Under the pieces are notes generated by a model. That model was given only the letters and a program-made list of their open reading frames with translations. It was not told where the DNA came from and ran no database searches. Positions 17,157 through 26,752 of a DNA stretch of 64,000 nt are shown here, one piece after another (position 1 is the stretch's first letter; every line of letters begins with the position of its first letter). The stretch covers positions 4,700,501 to 4,764,500 of the forward strand of contig NC_008786.1 of assembly GCF_000015565.1 (NCBI RefSeq). Direction: 5' to 3'. This DNA is from Verminephrobacter eiseniae EF01-2. GTDB lineage: Bacteria; Pseudomonadota; Gammaproteobacteria; Burkholderiales; Burkholderiaceae_C. Position numbers and translations under genes: made by a program.

Positions 17157-17321
17157 TAGTGTCGCGTCACCGATCAGATGTCGTAGGCTGCGCGCAGCCA
17201 TCGGAGCGCAGCGCAAGGCGCATCGCGCCGCCCATACCGATCTGTATTGGCAAGCGATGCAACGCCGCGATGCGCTTCGATGGCCAGCGCAGACCGACAG
17301 ATGATCGGTGACGCGACACTA
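17157..17321 (+). mobile_element. MITE copy 2
   Basis: Flanked by TA on both sides. The ends GTGTCGCGTCACCGATCA and its inverted copy are perfect over 18 bases. The central loop differs from copy 1 (CCCATACCGATCTGTATTGG). It lies downstream of the permease gene and could act as its transcription terminator because the whole element folds into one hairpin. Confidence 0.88.
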
Positions 17322-17510
17322 GGCTGAACCGGGCGCGCATGTCCTGCACCCACGCGGCCGGCCTCGGCACCGCCGCCTCCTGCGCAGCCACTTCAGACAA
17401 CCGATCGCAAGGTCCGCCAAACATGCGCCGAGGCCGCAACCCGGCGGCATGGCAGCGTATTTCGTAGCAGCGTGGCCGATCGTTTCGGCATCGTGAGCGC
17501 CGCCAGGGCC

Positions 17511-17735
17511 GGCGCGGCAAGCCCATGCGCGCCACGATCGGCGCTACCAAGGCGCCGTGCCCGCCCGTTGAAGTCACCCACCCGTTCAACGCGCAGCGGC
17601 CAAATCTGTGCTGTGGGTGACCGATGTCACGCAGGTCTCGAACTGGCATGGCCGCGCTGTGCGCGGCCTGCGTGATCGACATGTTCGCCCGGCGCACCGT
17701 GGGCTGGCGCGTGGGCGCTTGCGTGCCACTTCGGG
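17511..17735 (+). pseudogene. IS3-family transposase (OrfB) remnant
   Basis: Three frames in succession give pieces of an IS3-type integrase core: GKPMRATIGATKAP and PFNAQRPN, then LWVTDVTQVSNWHG (first catalytic Asp region), then VIDMFARRTVGWRV. At least two frameshifts separate them, and neither inverted ends nor an OrfA are visible. The 190 bases between MITE copy 2 and this remnant hold nothing else recognisable. An old, dead insertion just upstream of the sulfonate operon promoter. Confidence 0.72.
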
Positions 17736-17810
17736 CGCTGCTCGCAATACAGATGCAGTGAATCCGTCCACTGCAAGGCACGATGGCGAATACGGGTAAA
17801 TCATTAAAAT

Positions 17811-17825
17811 GGAACGTTGCGTTCC
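17811..17825. promoter_or_regulatory. Palindromic operator GGAAC-N5-GTTCC (site 1)
   Basis: GGAACGTTGCGTTCC is a perfect 5+5 palindrome, 61 bases before the Bug gene start and set in an AT-rich promoter stretch. The surrounding bases (GGGTAAATCATTAAAAT before, AAAATAAATAAACC after) closely match those around site 2 at 21984. Its form resembles operators of IclR-family regulators. No such regulator gene is in the window. Confidence 0.65.
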
Positions 17826-17886
17826 GAAAATAAATAAACCAGAATGCAGCCCATCGAAGCCGTCGCTTCACTCCACGGGGCCTCGC

Positions 17887-18879
17887 ATGCGTGATGATCC
17901 GTTCGTCCCCTGGCTGCGTGCGGCGCTGCTGGCCGCTGCGGCGCTGGCCGCGCCCTCGGTGGCGCTGGCGCAAAACGGCAGCGACTACCCGAGCAGGCCG
18001 ATCCGCCTGGTCGTGCCCTACCCGCCCGGCGGTGGCACCGACGTGATCGCGCGCATCGTGCAAGAGCGCTTGCAGCCGCTGCTGGGCCAGCCGGTGCTGA
18101 TCGACAACCGCGGCGGCGCTGCCGGCTCCATCGGCACCGAACTGGTCGCCAAGTCGGCGCCCGACGGCTACACGGTGCTGTTCACGCTGTCCTCGCACAC
18201 CATCAACCCGGCCATCTACGCCAAGCTCGCGTTCGACACGGCGAAAGACTTCGCCCCCGTGGCCATGGTCGCCTCGCTGCCGCAGATCCTGGTGGCCCAC
18301 ACGCAGTTCGCGCCCAACAGCGTGGCCGATCTGGTGGCGCTGGCCAAGACCCGGCCCGGCGCGATTTCCTTTGCCTCGGCAGGCAACGGCTCGCCCGGGC
18401 ATCTCGCCGGCGAACTGCTCAAACTGCGCACCGGCACCCGGATGACACATATCCCCTACCGTGGCGGCGCTCCGGCCGTGACCGACGTGATTGGCGGCCA
18501 GGTGCCGCTGCTGTGGGTGTCGATTCCTGCGGCGATGCAGTTCGTCAAAGCCGGCAAGCTCAAGGCGCTCGCGGTGTCGACCGCCCGGCGCAGCGCGGCA
18601 TTGCCCGACTTGCCCACGATGCAGGAGGCCGGCATTGCCGACTTCAATGTCGACTCGTGGTACGCCATGTTCGTGCCCGCCAAAACGCCGCAGCCGGCCA
18701 TCGACAAGCTCAACCGCGCCATCAACGCGGTGCTCAGGCAGCCGGACCTGCGCGACAAGTTGCTGGCCCAGGGCAGCGAAGGCGTTGGCGACACGCCGGA
18801 GCAACTCGGCCAGATCGTCAGCGCCGAACTCGTGCGCTGGCAGCAACTGGCCAGGCAAGCCAACCTCCATCCCGATTGA
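17887..18879 (+). CDS. Bug-family periplasmic binding protein (first gene of SauS/SauT-like operon)
   Basis: A 330-residue TctC/Bug receptor with a clear signal peptide (LRAALLAAAALAAPSVALAQ) and the motifs RPIRLVVPYPPGGGTD, VLIDNRGGAAG, APDGYT and IPYRGGAP. The ATG at 17887 is preferred over the ATG at 17809, which would put the operator inside the gene. It is followed 13 bases later by an acylating aldehyde dehydrogenase and a CoA ligase, so it may capture a C2 sulfonate such as sulfoacetate, though Bug proteins classically bind carboxylates. TctAB membrane partners are absent. Confidence 0.88.
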   Translation: MRDDPFVPWLRAALLAAAALAAPSVALAQNGSDYPSRPIRLVVPYPPGGGTDVIARIVQERLQPLLGQPVLIDNRGGAAGSIGTELVAKSAPDGYTVLFTLSSHTINPAIYAKLAFDTAKDFAPVAMVASLPQILVAHTQFAPNSVADLVALAKTRPGAISFASAGNGSPGHLAGELLKLRTGTRMTHIPYRGGAPAVTDVIGGQVPLLWVSIPAAMQFVKAGKLKALAVSTARRSAALPDLPTMQEAGIADFNVDSWYAMFVPAKTPQPAIDKLNRAINAVLRQPDLRDKLLAQGSEGVGDTPEQLGQIVSAELVRWQQLARQANLHPD

Positions 18880-18892
18880 CTGGCGGCTCCCC

Positions 18893-20341
18893 ATGGAACA
18901 TTCCACTGCGCCCTCCAGCGCACCCTCGCCCATCACCGAACTGGTCGCGCGCGCCCGCGCCGCGCAACGCATCTGCGCCACCTGGTCGCAGGCGCAGGCG
19001 GACACCGCCGTGACTGCGGCCGGCTGGGCCATCATCGAGCCGGCGCGCAACCGCGAACTGGCCGAGTTGGCCGTGGCCGACACCGGCATGGGCTGCGTTC
19101 AGGACAAGGTGCTGAAAAACCACCGCAAGACCTTCGGCCTGCTGCGCGACCTGCACGGTGCGCGCTCGGTCGGCGTGATCGGCCAAGACCCGGCGCGCGG
19201 CATCGTCGAGATCGCGCGCCCCGTTGGCGTGGTGTGCGCCATCACGCCCTCGACCAACCCGGGCGCGACGCCGGCCAACAAGATCATCAATGCGCTCAAG
19301 GGGCGCAACGCGGTCGTCGTCGCGCCCTCGCCCAAGGGCTGGTCGACGGCGGCGCGGCTGATCGGGTTCATCCACGCGCAGTTCGATCGCATCGGCGCGC
19401 CGCGCGACCTGGTGCAACTGCTGCCTGGGCCTATCGACAAGCAGGCGACGGGCGAACTGATGCGCCTGTGCGACCTGGTGGTGGCCACCGGCTCGCAGGC
19501 CAATGTGCGCGCGGCTTATGCCAGCGGCACGCCGGCCTTCGGCGTGGGTGCGGGCAACGTGGCCGGCATCGTCGACGAAACGGCCGACGTGCACGCAGCG
19601 GCTGAGCGCATCGTGCGCTCCAAGACCTTCGACAACGCGACCAGTTGCTCGTCGGAGAACAGCCTGGTGATCGTCGATGCGGTGCGTGCGCCGATGCTCG
19701 CGGCGCTCGCAGAGCGCGGCGCGGTCATGCTCACGGCCGCGCAGAAGGCCACGCTGCAGGCGCTGATGTGGCCCGGGGGCAAACTCTCGGCGGCCGTCAT
19801 CGGCCAGTCGGCGCGCTCGATTGCCGAGCGCGCGGCGGCCCTGGACGACGCCCAGTGCGCGGGCTGGCTGGCGCTTGCCGCGACCGGTCCGCGCATCCTG
19901 ATGGTGGCCGAAGACGGCGCAGGCCATGGGCATCCGTTTTCGGGCGAAAAGCTCAGCCCCGTGCTCGCCATTCATGGCGCGCAAAATTTCGCCGCCGCCG
20001 CAGCCATGGTCGAGCGCATCTACGCCCATGAAGGCGCCGGCCACTCGGTGGGCCTGCACAGCGCCCTGCCCGAACGCGCGCTCACGCTGGGCCTGACGCT
20101 GCCGGTGGCGCGCGTGATCGTCGACCAGGCGCACAGCATCGCCACCGGCGGCAGCTTCGACAACGGGCTGCCCTTCTCGCTCTCCATGGGCTGCGGCACC
20201 TGGGGCAAGAACAGCTTCTCGGACAACCTGAACTACCGCCACTACCTGAACATCACGCGGGTGTCGCGGCCGATACCGGAGCAGATGCCGAGCGCAGACG
20301 AGATCTTCGGCGACTTCTTCGCAAGGCACGGTGCGCAGTGA
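18893..20341 (+). CDS. Acylating aldehyde dehydrogenase, sulfoacetaldehyde dehydrogenase (SauS)-like
   Basis: A 482-residue CoA-acylating aldehyde dehydrogenase with the active-site Cys252 in FDNATSCSSENS, and TPSTNPG (118-124) in the nucleotide-binding region. This is the group containing AdhE N-domains, EutE and SauS. SauS reduces sulfoacetyl-CoA to sulfoacetaldehyde in Cupriavidus. The partner AMP-forming ligase overlaps its stop (GTGA), matching a sauS-sauT order, and the taurine genes lie a few kb away. Other acyl-CoA/aldehyde pairs remain possible. No microcompartment targeting peptide or shell gene is seen. Confidence 0.72.
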   Translation: MEHSTAPSSAPSPITELVARARAAQRICATWSQAQADTAVTAAGWAIIEPARNRELAELAVADTGMGCVQDKVLKNHRKTFGLLRDLHGARSVGVIGQDPARGIVEIARPVGVVCAITPSTNPGATPANKIINALKGRNAVVVAPSPKGWSTAARLIGFIHAQFDRIGAPRDLVQLLPGPIDKQATGELMRLCDLVVATGSQANVRAAYASGTPAFGVGAGNVAGIVDETADVHAAAERIVRSKTFDNATSCSSENSLVIVDAVRAPMLAALAERGAVMLTAAQKATLQALMWPGGKLSAAVIGQSARSIAERAAALDDAQCAGWLALAATGPRILMVAEDGAGHGHPFSGEKLSPVLAIHGAQNFAAAAAMVERIYAHEGAGHSVGLHSALPERALTLGLTLPVARVIVDQAHSIATGGSFDNGLPFSLSMGCGTWGKNSFSDNLNYRHYLNITRVSRPIPEQMPSADEIFGDFFARHGAQ

Positions 20342-21912
20342 GCCGGCCGGCCGTCCCCACCGCTCCCGCCGCTCCCGCCGCCCTCACCGTCCACGCGCTG
20401 ATCGGGCGACAGGCGGCGCAGCGGCCACAGGCCGTGTACGCCTGCGCCACGGAAAGCGGGCACCAGATCACCTACGGCGACCTGGCGGGCAGTTGCCTTC
20501 TGGTCGCGGCCCTGCTGCGCAGCCATGGCCTGCGGCCGGGCGATACGGTCGCGCTGGTCATGCCCAACGGCCTGCAAACGCTGCGCCTGCTGCTCGGTGC
20601 GATGCACGGCGGCTTCTGCGTGAACCCGGTCAACCTGCTGTTGCAGCCCGAGCAGATGCGCGCCGTGCTCGCGCATTCCGATTGCCGCGCGGTCTGCGTG
20701 GCGCCCGACCGGCAAGCCCAGGTGCGCCCGTTGCTGCAAGGCCTCGACCGCCCGGTGGCGCTGATCGTGGTCGACCCCGATGCGCAAACGCTGCCAGGCC
20801 CGGACCGGCTGCCGGCGAACGCCGCCAGCGCATCCAACGCCGCCGACGCAGCGCCGCCCGCGCCCGAGGCGGTCGCGCTACTGATGTACACCTCCGGCAC
20901 CACGGGCCAGCCCAAGGGCGTGCTGCTCACGCAGCGCAACCTCGCGCTCAACGCGCAGGCCATCGGCGCCGAGCACGAACTCTCGCCCGTCGACCGCGTG
21001 CTCGCGGTGCTGCCGCTGTACCACATCAACGCCCTGGTCGTGACCATGCTGGCACCGCTGGCACATGGCGGCAGCCTTGCGCTGGCGCCGAAGTTCTCTG
21101 CCGGGCGCTTCTGGGAGCAGGCCGCGCGCGCGCAGTGCAGTTGGATCAACCTGGTGCCGACCATGATTTCCTATCTGCTCGAAGGCCCCCGGCCAGCGCT
21201 GGCGCAGACGGCGGCCATCCGCTTTTGCCGCTCGGCCTCGGCGGCGCTGCCGCCCGGGCAGCACCGCGCCTTCGAGCAGAAGTTCGGCATCGGCATCGTC
21301 GAGACCATGGGCCTGACCGAGACCGCAGCGGCGTCGTTCTCCAACCCGATGAACCCTGCCGCGCGCAAGCCCGGCTCGGTGGGCCGCGCCTCGGGCTGCA
21401 TGGCCGGCGTGGTGGATGCGGCGCTGGCCGCAGTGCGCAACGGCGTGACCGGAGAGCTCGTGATCAGCGGGCCGAACGTGATGCCCGGCTACTACAAGAA
21501 CGAGCCGGCCACCCGCGCCAGCTTCACGCCCGATGGCTGGCTGCGCACCGGCGACCTCGGCCATCGCGACGCAGACGGCTTCTTCTTCGTCACCGGCCGG
21601 ATCAAGGAACTGATCATCAAGGGCGGCGAGAACATTGCGCCGCGCGAGATCGACGAGGCGCTGCTGCGCCACCCTGCGGTGCTCGACGTTGCAGCGGTCG
21701 GCGTGCCCGACCGCCACTACGGCCAGGAAATCGGCGTCTGCATCGTGCTGCGTGCCGGCATGTCCTGCACGCAAGAGGAACTGCGCGCCTTCAGCGCTGC
21801 CGCGCTCGGCCGCTACAAGGCCCCGGGCCATTACCGCTTCGTGACCGATCTGCCGCGCGGGCCTTCCGGGAAAGTGCAGCGCCTGAAGCTGCTGGCGCTG
21901 TTCGAGACCTGA
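20338..21912 (+). CDS. AMP-forming acyl-CoA ligase, sulfoacetate-CoA ligase (SauT)-like
   Basis: A 524-residue ANL-superfamily ligase. The P-loop YTSGTTGQPKG (184-194), LRTGDLG, the GRIKELIIKGGENI hinge and the C-terminal catalytic lysine in PSGKVQR are all intact. The GTG start overlaps the dehydrogenase stop. A run of proline/alanine codons, including a duplicated GCTCCCGCC, opens the protein. With the acylating dehydrogenase it would turn an acid into its CoA ester and then the aldehyde; sulfoacetate is the favoured substrate from context. A different short organic acid cannot be excluded. Confidence 0.75.
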   Translation: MSRPAVPTAPAAPAALTVHALIGRQAAQRPQAVYACATESGHQITYGDLAGSCLLVAALLRSHGLRPGDTVALVMPNGLQTLRLLLGAMHGGFCVNPVNLLLQPEQMRAVLAHSDCRAVCVAPDRQAQVRPLLQGLDRPVALIVVDPDAQTLPGPDRLPANAASASNAADAAPPAPEAVALLMYTSGTTGQPKGVLLTQRNLALNAQAIGAEHELSPVDRVLAVLPLYHINALVVTMLAPLAHGGSLALAPKFSAGRFWEQAARAQCSWINLVPTMISYLLEGPRPALAQTAAIRFCRSASAALPPGQHRAFEQKFGIGIVETMGLTETAAASFSNPMNPAARKPGSVGRASGCMAGVVDAALAAVRNGVTGELVISGPNVMPGYYKNEPATRASFTPDGWLRTGDLGHRDADGFFFVTGRIKELIIKGGENIAPREIDEALLRHPAVLDVAAVGVPDRHYGQEIGVCIVLRAGMSCTQEELRAFSAAALGRYKAPGHYRFVTDLPRGPSGKVQRLKLLALFET

Positions 21913-21983
21913 CGCCGCGCCGCAGTTGGCGTTGGCGCTGGCTCTGACCGGCTGCGGGAGGCATCCGGGTAATCACTGAAAAT

Positions 21984-22043
21984 GGAACATTGAGTTCCAA
22001 AAAATAACAACCTAAGATGCACACTATCGGAACGAAAGGTTCC
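21984..22043. promoter_or_regulatory. Two GGAAC-N5-GTTCC operators (sites 2 and 3) upstream of the GMC gene
   Basis: GGAACATTGAGTTCC occupies 21984-21998 and GGAACGAAAGGTTCC 22029-22043, both perfect 5+5 palindromes 45 bases apart (about four helical turns). The gene begins at 22061. Site 2 lies in the same sequence context as site 1 at 17811. The two operons are therefore probably controlled by one regulator. Confidence 0.68.
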
Positions 22044-22060
22044 ACTTTCAGGTTGCTTTC

Positions 22061-23686
22061 ATGTGTGACGAAGAGTTCGACTACATCGTCGTCGGCGCCG
22101 GATCGGCCGGCTGCGTGCTCGCCGGCCGGTTGAGCGAAGACCCGGCGCTGCAGGTGCTGCTGCTCGAAGCCGGGCCGCCCGACAGGTCACTGTGGCTGCA
22201 CCTGCCGATCGGCTACGGCAAGACGATGTGGAACCCGGCCTACAACTGGCGCTTCAGCACCGACCCCGACCCGAACCTGCATGGCCGCCGCATCTACTGG
22301 CCGCGCGGCAAGACGCTGGGCGGCTCCAGCGCGATCAACGGGCTGATCTACATCCGTGGCCAGCGCCAGGACTACGACCACTGGGCCGCGCTCGGCAACC
22401 AGGGCTGGGGCTACGACGATGTGCTGCCCTACTTCATCCGCTCCGAAGGCAACCAGCGCGGCGCAAACGCCTGGCACGGCGGCGCCGGGCCGCTGAGGGT
22501 GTCGGACATCGCGGCCAGGCACGAACTCATCGAAGCCTTCATCGCCGGCGCGCAGCAGACCGGCGTGCCGCGCACCCGGGACTTCAACGGCGCCACGCAG
22601 GAAGGCGCCGGCTACTACCAACTGACGACGCACGAGGGCTGGCGCTGCAGCACGGCCACGGCCTACCTGACACCGGCCAAGCGCCGCCCCAACCTGCGCA
22701 TGCTCACCGGGGCGCTGGCCTGCCAACTGGTGTTCGAGGGCCGGCGCGCCGTCGGCGTCAGCTATCGGCACGGCGGCCGGATCAAGACCGCGCGCTGCCG
22801 GGCCGAACTGCTGCTGTCGGCCGGGGCCATACAGTCGCCTCAATTGCTGCAGTTATCGGGCATAGGGCCGCGCGCGCTGCTCGAGCGCTCGGGGCTCCCG
22901 GTGGTGCACGAATTGCCCGGCGTCGGCGAGAACCTGCAAGATCACCTGCAGATTCGTCTCGGCTACGAGTGCACCAAGCCCATCACCACCAACGACCAGC
23001 TCAATGGCTGGTTCGGCCGGTTGGGCATGGGCCTGGCCTGGCTGCTGCGACGCGCTGGCCCGCTGGCCGTCGGCATCAACCAGGGCGGCTGCTTCATGCG
23101 CGCCCTCAAGGATGCCAACGGCCAACCGGCGGCGGCCAGGCCCGACATACAGTTTCACGTCGCCACGCTCTCGGCCGACATGGCCGGCGGCAAGGTGCAT
23201 CCGTATTCGGGCTTCACGATGTCGGTGTGCCAGTTGCGGCCCGAGTCGCGCGGCCATGTCCGCATCCGCTCGCCCGACGCCGCCGAGCCGCCCGCGATAC
23301 AGCCGAACTACCTGGCCACCGCGCTCGACCGCGCAACCACCGTGGCCGGCGTGCAGGCTGCGCGCGCGATTGCCGAGACGCCCGCGCTCGCCCCCTATGT
23401 CAAGCGTGAAGTGCAGCCCGGGCCGCAGGCCGCGAGCGCCGCCGAGTTGCTCGATTTCTGCCGCCACCACGGCGCCACCATCTTCCATCCCGTCGGCACC
23501 TGCCGCATGGGCAATGACCCGCTGGCCGTGGTCGATGCGCGCCTGCGCGTGCACGGCATCGCGGGCCTGCGGGTGATCGATGGTTCGGCGATGCCGACGC
23601 TGGTCTCGGGCAACACCAATGCGCCCATCGTGATGATGGCCGAGAAGGCCGTCGACCTGATCCGGCAAGACGCCAGGGCACTTTAG
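22061..23686 (+). CDS. GMC-family FAD oxidoreductase (choline dehydrogenase-like; candidate isethionate dehydrogenase)
   Basis: A 541-residue flavoprotein. The FAD-binding GAGSAG lies at 12-17, the GMC signature around GKTLGGSSAINGLIYIRG, the catalytic His476 in FHPVGTCRMG and Asn518 in SGNTNAP. GMC enzymes oxidise alcohols to aldehydes. In this setting the alcohol could be isethionate, giving sulfoacetaldehyde, which would link it to the SauS/SauT-like and TauXY products. That is inference from neighbours and the shared operator; choline or other alcohols are alternatives. Its stop codon TAG is made from the end of a MITE fragment. Confidence 0.85.
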   Translation: MCDEEFDYIVVGAGSAGCVLAGRLSEDPALQVLLLEAGPPDRSLWLHLPIGYGKTMWNPAYNWRFSTDPDPNLHGRRIYWPRGKTLGGSSAINGLIYIRGQRQDYDHWAALGNQGWGYDDVLPYFIRSEGNQRGANAWHGGAGPLRVSDIAARHELIEAFIAGAQQTGVPRTRDFNGATQEGAGYYQLTTHEGWRCSTATAYLTPAKRRPNLRMLTGALACQLVFEGRRAVGVSYRHGGRIKTARCRAELLLSAGAIQSPQLLQLSGIGPRALLERSGLPVVHELPGVGENLQDHLQIRLGYECTKPITTNDQLNGWFGRLGMGLAWLLRRAGPLAVGINQGGCFMRALKDANGQPAAARPDIQFHVATLSADMAGGKVHPYSGFTMSVCQLRPESRGHVRIRSPDAAEPPAIQPNYLATALDRATTVAGVQAARAIAETPALAPYVKREVQPGPQAASAAELLDFCRHHGATIFHPVGTCRMGNDPLAVVDARLRVHGIAGLRVIDGSAMPTLVSGNTNAPIVMMAEKAVDLIRQDARAL

Positions 23687-23697
23687 TGTCGCGTCAC
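23684..23697 (+). mobile_element. MITE end fragment
   Basis: TAGTGTCGCGTCAC is identical to the first 14 bases of the MITE family and is then followed by unrelated sequence. The rest of the element has been lost or never arrived. The TAG serves as stop codon of the GMC gene, so the natural C-terminus may have been altered by the insertion. Confidence 0.65.
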
Positions 23698-23798
23698 TGG
23701 CCGCCGGTTTTTCCTGCCCCGCTTCACCCCGACCGCGAGCGCCCGCAGAGGCGGCGGCCACGACAACCGATCGACAACCGATCATCGGAGACAAACAC

Positions 23799-25181
23799 AT
23801 GAACACGAGCGCCAGCGACCGGAAAGCGATTCGCAGGGTGGTGATTTCGGCCCTGGTGGGCGCCACCATCGAGTGGTATGACTTTTTTCTGTACGGCGTG
23901 GTGGCCGGCATCGTGTTCAACAAGCTCTACTTTCCGGGCAGCGATCCGGTGGTCTCGACCCTGCTGGCCTACACCACCTTCGCCGTGGGCTTCGTCACGC
24001 GGCCGCTGGGCGGCGTGATCTTTGGCCACTTCGGCGACAGGATCGGCCGGAAGAGCATGTTGATCATCACGCTGATGATCATGGGCGTGGCCACCTTCCT
24101 GATCGGGCTGGTGCCCACCTACGCGCAGATCGGCATTGCCGCGCCGCTGCTGTTGCTGCTGCTGCGCATCGCGCAGGGCATAGGCCTGGGCGGCGAATGG
24201 GGCGGCGCGGTGCTGATGGCCTACGAGTACGCGCCCAAGGAGCAGCGCGGCTGGTACGCCTCGCTGCCGCAGATCGGGCTGGCCATCGGCCTGTGCCTGG
24301 CCTCGGGCGTGGTCGCGCTGCTGTCGGGCCTGCTCAGCGACGCGCAGTTCCTCTCGTGGGGCTGGCGCATCGCCTTCCTGATCTCGGGCGCGATGGTCGG
24401 GGTGGGCCTGTACATCCGCCTGCATGTGCAGGAAACGCCCGAGTTCGCGGCCGTGAAGGCGCGCAACGCCGAGTTGCGCGTTCCGTTCATCGACATGCTC
24501 CGCCGCTACCCCGGCAACGTGCTCAAGGGCATGGGCGCGCGCTACATCGACGGCGTGTTCTTCAACATCTTCGGCGTGTTCTCGATCAACTACCTGACCG
24601 GCACGCTCAGCGTTAGCCGCACCGACGCCTTGCTGGGCGTGATGGCCGCAGCGGTGGTGATGATCTTCTTCATCCCCTTTTTCGGCCGGCTCTCGGACCA
24701 GCTCGGGCGCAGCAGGGTTTTCATGTGGGGTTCGCTGATCACCGCCTCGTCGGCGTTCCCGGGCTTTTGGCTGATGACCCACAGCGGCGGCAACATGGCC
24801 TTGGTCTGGCTCGCGATCATCGTGCCCTTCGGCATCCTGTACGCCTCGGTGTACGGACCGGAGGCGGCCCTGTTCTGCGAGCTGTTCGATGCCAAGGTGC
24901 GCTACACGGGCATCTCCTTCGTCTACCAGTTCTCGGGCATTTTTGCCTCCGGCATCACGCCGATCATCGCCACCGCGCTGCTCAAGTCGGGCGGCGGCCA
25001 GCCCTGGCAAATCTGCCTGTACCTGCTGTTCGCGGGCGCGGTGTCGGCGCTGTGCGCATGGCTCATCGGGCGCAGTCCGGCACCCGGGCCGGCGCCGGCT
25101 ACATGCGCCCTTTCCAGGGCACCAGACGGCGCTCGAGCCAGCGCATCAGCAGGTCGAACAGGTACGCCACCACCCCGATGA
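23799..25181 (+). CDS. MHS-type MFS transporter (metabolite:H+ symporter)
   Basis: A 460-residue major-facilitator protein with 12 likely helices. The MHS-family signs are IEWYDFFLYG near residue 26, the loop motif GHFGDRIGRKSML and GIGLGGEWGGAVLM. GGAGAC precedes the ATG at 23799. It follows the GMC gene on the same strand and probably imports that enzyme's substrate, analogous to transporter genes next to isethionate or sulfoacetate enzymes. The last 27 codons overlap the 3' end of the convergent tauC gene by 83 bases and read as low-complexity, so the true stop may have been lost in a rearrangement. Confidence 0.83.
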   Translation: MNTSASDRKAIRRVVISALVGATIEWYDFFLYGVVAGIVFNKLYFPGSDPVVSTLLAYTTFAVGFVTRPLGGVIFGHFGDRIGRKSMLIITLMIMGVATFLIGLVPTYAQIGIAAPLLLLLLRIAQGIGLGGEWGGAVLMAYEYAPKEQRGWYASLPQIGLAIGLCLASGVVALLSGLLSDAQFLSWGWRIAFLISGAMVGVGLYIRLHVQETPEFAAVKARNAELRVPFIDMLRRYPGNVLKGMGARYIDGVFFNIFGVFSINYLTGTLSVSRTDALLGVMAAAVVMIFFIPFFGRLSDQLGRSRVFMWGSLITASSAFPGFWLMTHSGGNMALVWLAIIVPFGILYASVYGPEAALFCELFDAKVRYTGISFVYQFSGIFASGITPIIATALLKSGGGQPWQICLYLLFAGAVSALCAWLIGRSPAPGPAPATCALSRAPDGARASASAGRTGTPPPR

Positions 25182-25956
25182 CGATGATGCCCATGATGAC
25201 GATGTCGGTGCGCAGGAAGTTCGACGCATTCAGCACCATCTGCCCCAGGCCAATGTCGGCGGCCACCATCTCGGCAGCCACCAGCGTGGTCCAGCCAAAG
25301 CCGATGGCGATGCGCATGCCCACCAGGATCTCGGGCAGCGCCGACGGCAAGATCACATGGCCGATCAGTTGCATGTAGCTTGCGCCCAGCGAATACGCGG
25401 CATTGATCTGCTCCTGCGACGCGCTGCGCATGCCCTGCCGCGCGGCCAGCGCCAGCGGCGCGAAACAGCTCAGAAAGATCAGCAGCACCTTGGGCAGTTC
25501 ATCGATGCCGAACCAGATGATGATCAGCGGCAGGTAGGCCAGCGGCGGCAGCGGCCGATAAAACTCCAGCGGCGGATCGACGATGCCGCGCCACCAGCGG
25601 CTCATGCCCATCGCAATGCCCACCGGTATGGCCGTGGCGCAGGCCAGCAAGAAGGCCGAGAACACGCGCAACATGCTGGCCAGGAAATGCTGCCACAGCG
25701 GCTTGTCGTTGGCCTGGCCGGTCAGGTATTGGCAAAACTGCGCAAACACCGCCTGCGGCGTCGGCAGGAACAGCGGCGAGACCCGGCCCGTGTTCGTGAC
25801 GATGAACCACAGCGCGAACAGCACCAGCACCGTGGCCACGCTGATGGCCAGGCTGGGCCCCTCGCCCGGCATCTCGAAGGCGCTGGTCTTGGGCTTGGCG
25901 CCGGCCGGCGCGGCCATGCCGCCTTCAGGCGCGCCCGGCCGCCCGGCGTCAGACAT
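25099..25956 (-). CDS. tauC: Taurine-type ABC transporter permease
   Basis: A 285-residue inner-membrane permease with about six helices. The cytoplasmic coupling segment [21 protein letters not shown] fits the BPD permease motif. It is most like TauC/SsuC. The ATG at 25956 overlaps the end of the ATPase gene by eight bases. It works with TauA and TauB to import taurine or related sulfonates. Its 3' end overlaps the convergent MFS gene. Confidence 0.8.
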   Translation of the reverse strand: MSDAGRPGAPEGGMAAPAGAKPKTSAFEMPGEGPSLAISVATVLVLFALWFIVTNTGRVSPLFLPTPQAVFAQFCQYLTGQANDKPLWQHFLASMLRVFSAFLLACATAIPVGIAMGMSRWWRGIVDPPLEFYRPLPPLAYLPLIIIWFGIDELPKVLLIFLSCFAPLALAARQGMRSASQEQINAAYSLGASYMQLIGHVILPSALPEILVGMRIAIGFGWTTLVAAEMVAADIGLGQMVLNASNFLRTDIVIMGIIVIGVVAYLFDLLMRWLERRLVPWKGRM

Positions 25957-26737
25957 GCCGGGCCTCGCGCTGATGGATGATCGAGAGCACTTCTTCGCGC
26001 ATGTGGATGAATTGCGGCTGCGACTTGACCATGCGCGCATCGCCGTGCGCGAGGAACTGGCGCGAGAACGGCAACTGTTCGCAGACATGCGCAATGCGCC
26101 CCGGGCTGGGGCTCATCACGATCAGGCGCGTGGCCAGGAACAGCGCCTCCTCCACCGAGTGCGTGATGAAAAACACCATCTTGTTCGACTGCGCCCAGGC
26201 CCGGAGCACAATCTCCTGCACCTGCTCGCGCGTGAATGCGTCGAGCGCCCCCATGGGCTCGTCCATCAACAGCAAGGCCGGGTCGCTGGCCAGCGCGCGC
26301 GCAATGCCCACGCGCTGCTGCATGCCGCCCGACAGTTGGTGCACCGCGTGCCCGGCGTACTGCTGCAGGCCGACCAGCGCCAGCTTTTCTTGGGCAATGC
26401 GCTCGCGCCCGGCCCGGCCCATGCCGGCCAGCCGCAGGCCCAGCGCCACGTTGTCGAGCACGTTGAGCCAGGGCATCAGCGCGTGCTTTTGAAACACCAC
26501 GCCACGCTCGGCGCCCGGCCCGGTCACCGGTGTGCCGTCGAGCAATATCTGGCCGCTCGACGGCCGCAAAAAGCCCGCGATGCAGTTCAGCAGCGTGGTC
26601 TTGCCGCAGCCGGAGGCGCCCAGCGCGACGACGAAATCGCCGCCCTGCAGCGTCAGGTCGACCGGGGCCAGCGCTTGCAGCGTGCCGCCCTTGACCGCGT
26701 AGTTCACCGTCAGGTCGGAAATGACCAGTTCGGGCAT
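25949..26737 (-). CDS. tauB: Taurine-type ABC transporter ATP-binding protein
   Basis: A 262-residue ABC ATPase. Walker A GASGCGKT (40-47), signature LSGGMQQR (135-142), Walker B LLLMDEP (155-161) and the H-loop ITHSVEEA are all intact. It belongs to the TauB/SsuB/NrtD group. The gene starts 15 bases after tauA and overlaps tauC, so the three are one transcript. The substrate assignment follows from the tauR and tauXY genes next door. Confidence 0.83.
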   Translation of the reverse strand: MPELVISDLTVNYAVKGGTLQALAPVDLTLQGGDFVVALGASGCGKTTLLNCIAGFLRPSSGQILLDGTPVTGPGAERGVVFQKHALMPWLNVLDNVALGLRLAGMGRAGRERIAQEKLALVGLQQYAGHAVHQLSGGMQQRVGIARALASDPALLLMDEPMGALDAFTREQVQEIVLRAWAQSNKMVFFITHSVEEALFLATRLIVMSPSPGRIAHVCEQLPFSRQFLAHGDARMVKSQPQFIHMREEVLSIIHQREARHV

Positions 26738-26752
26738 CCGGGCGCCCCTGGC

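Noticed and set aside
18893..21912. An ethanolamine or propanediol microcompartment locus from the acylating dehydrogenase
   Set aside because: No shell proteins, diol dehydratase or encapsulation peptide are present. The ligase partner and taurine neighbours fit sulfonate metabolism better.
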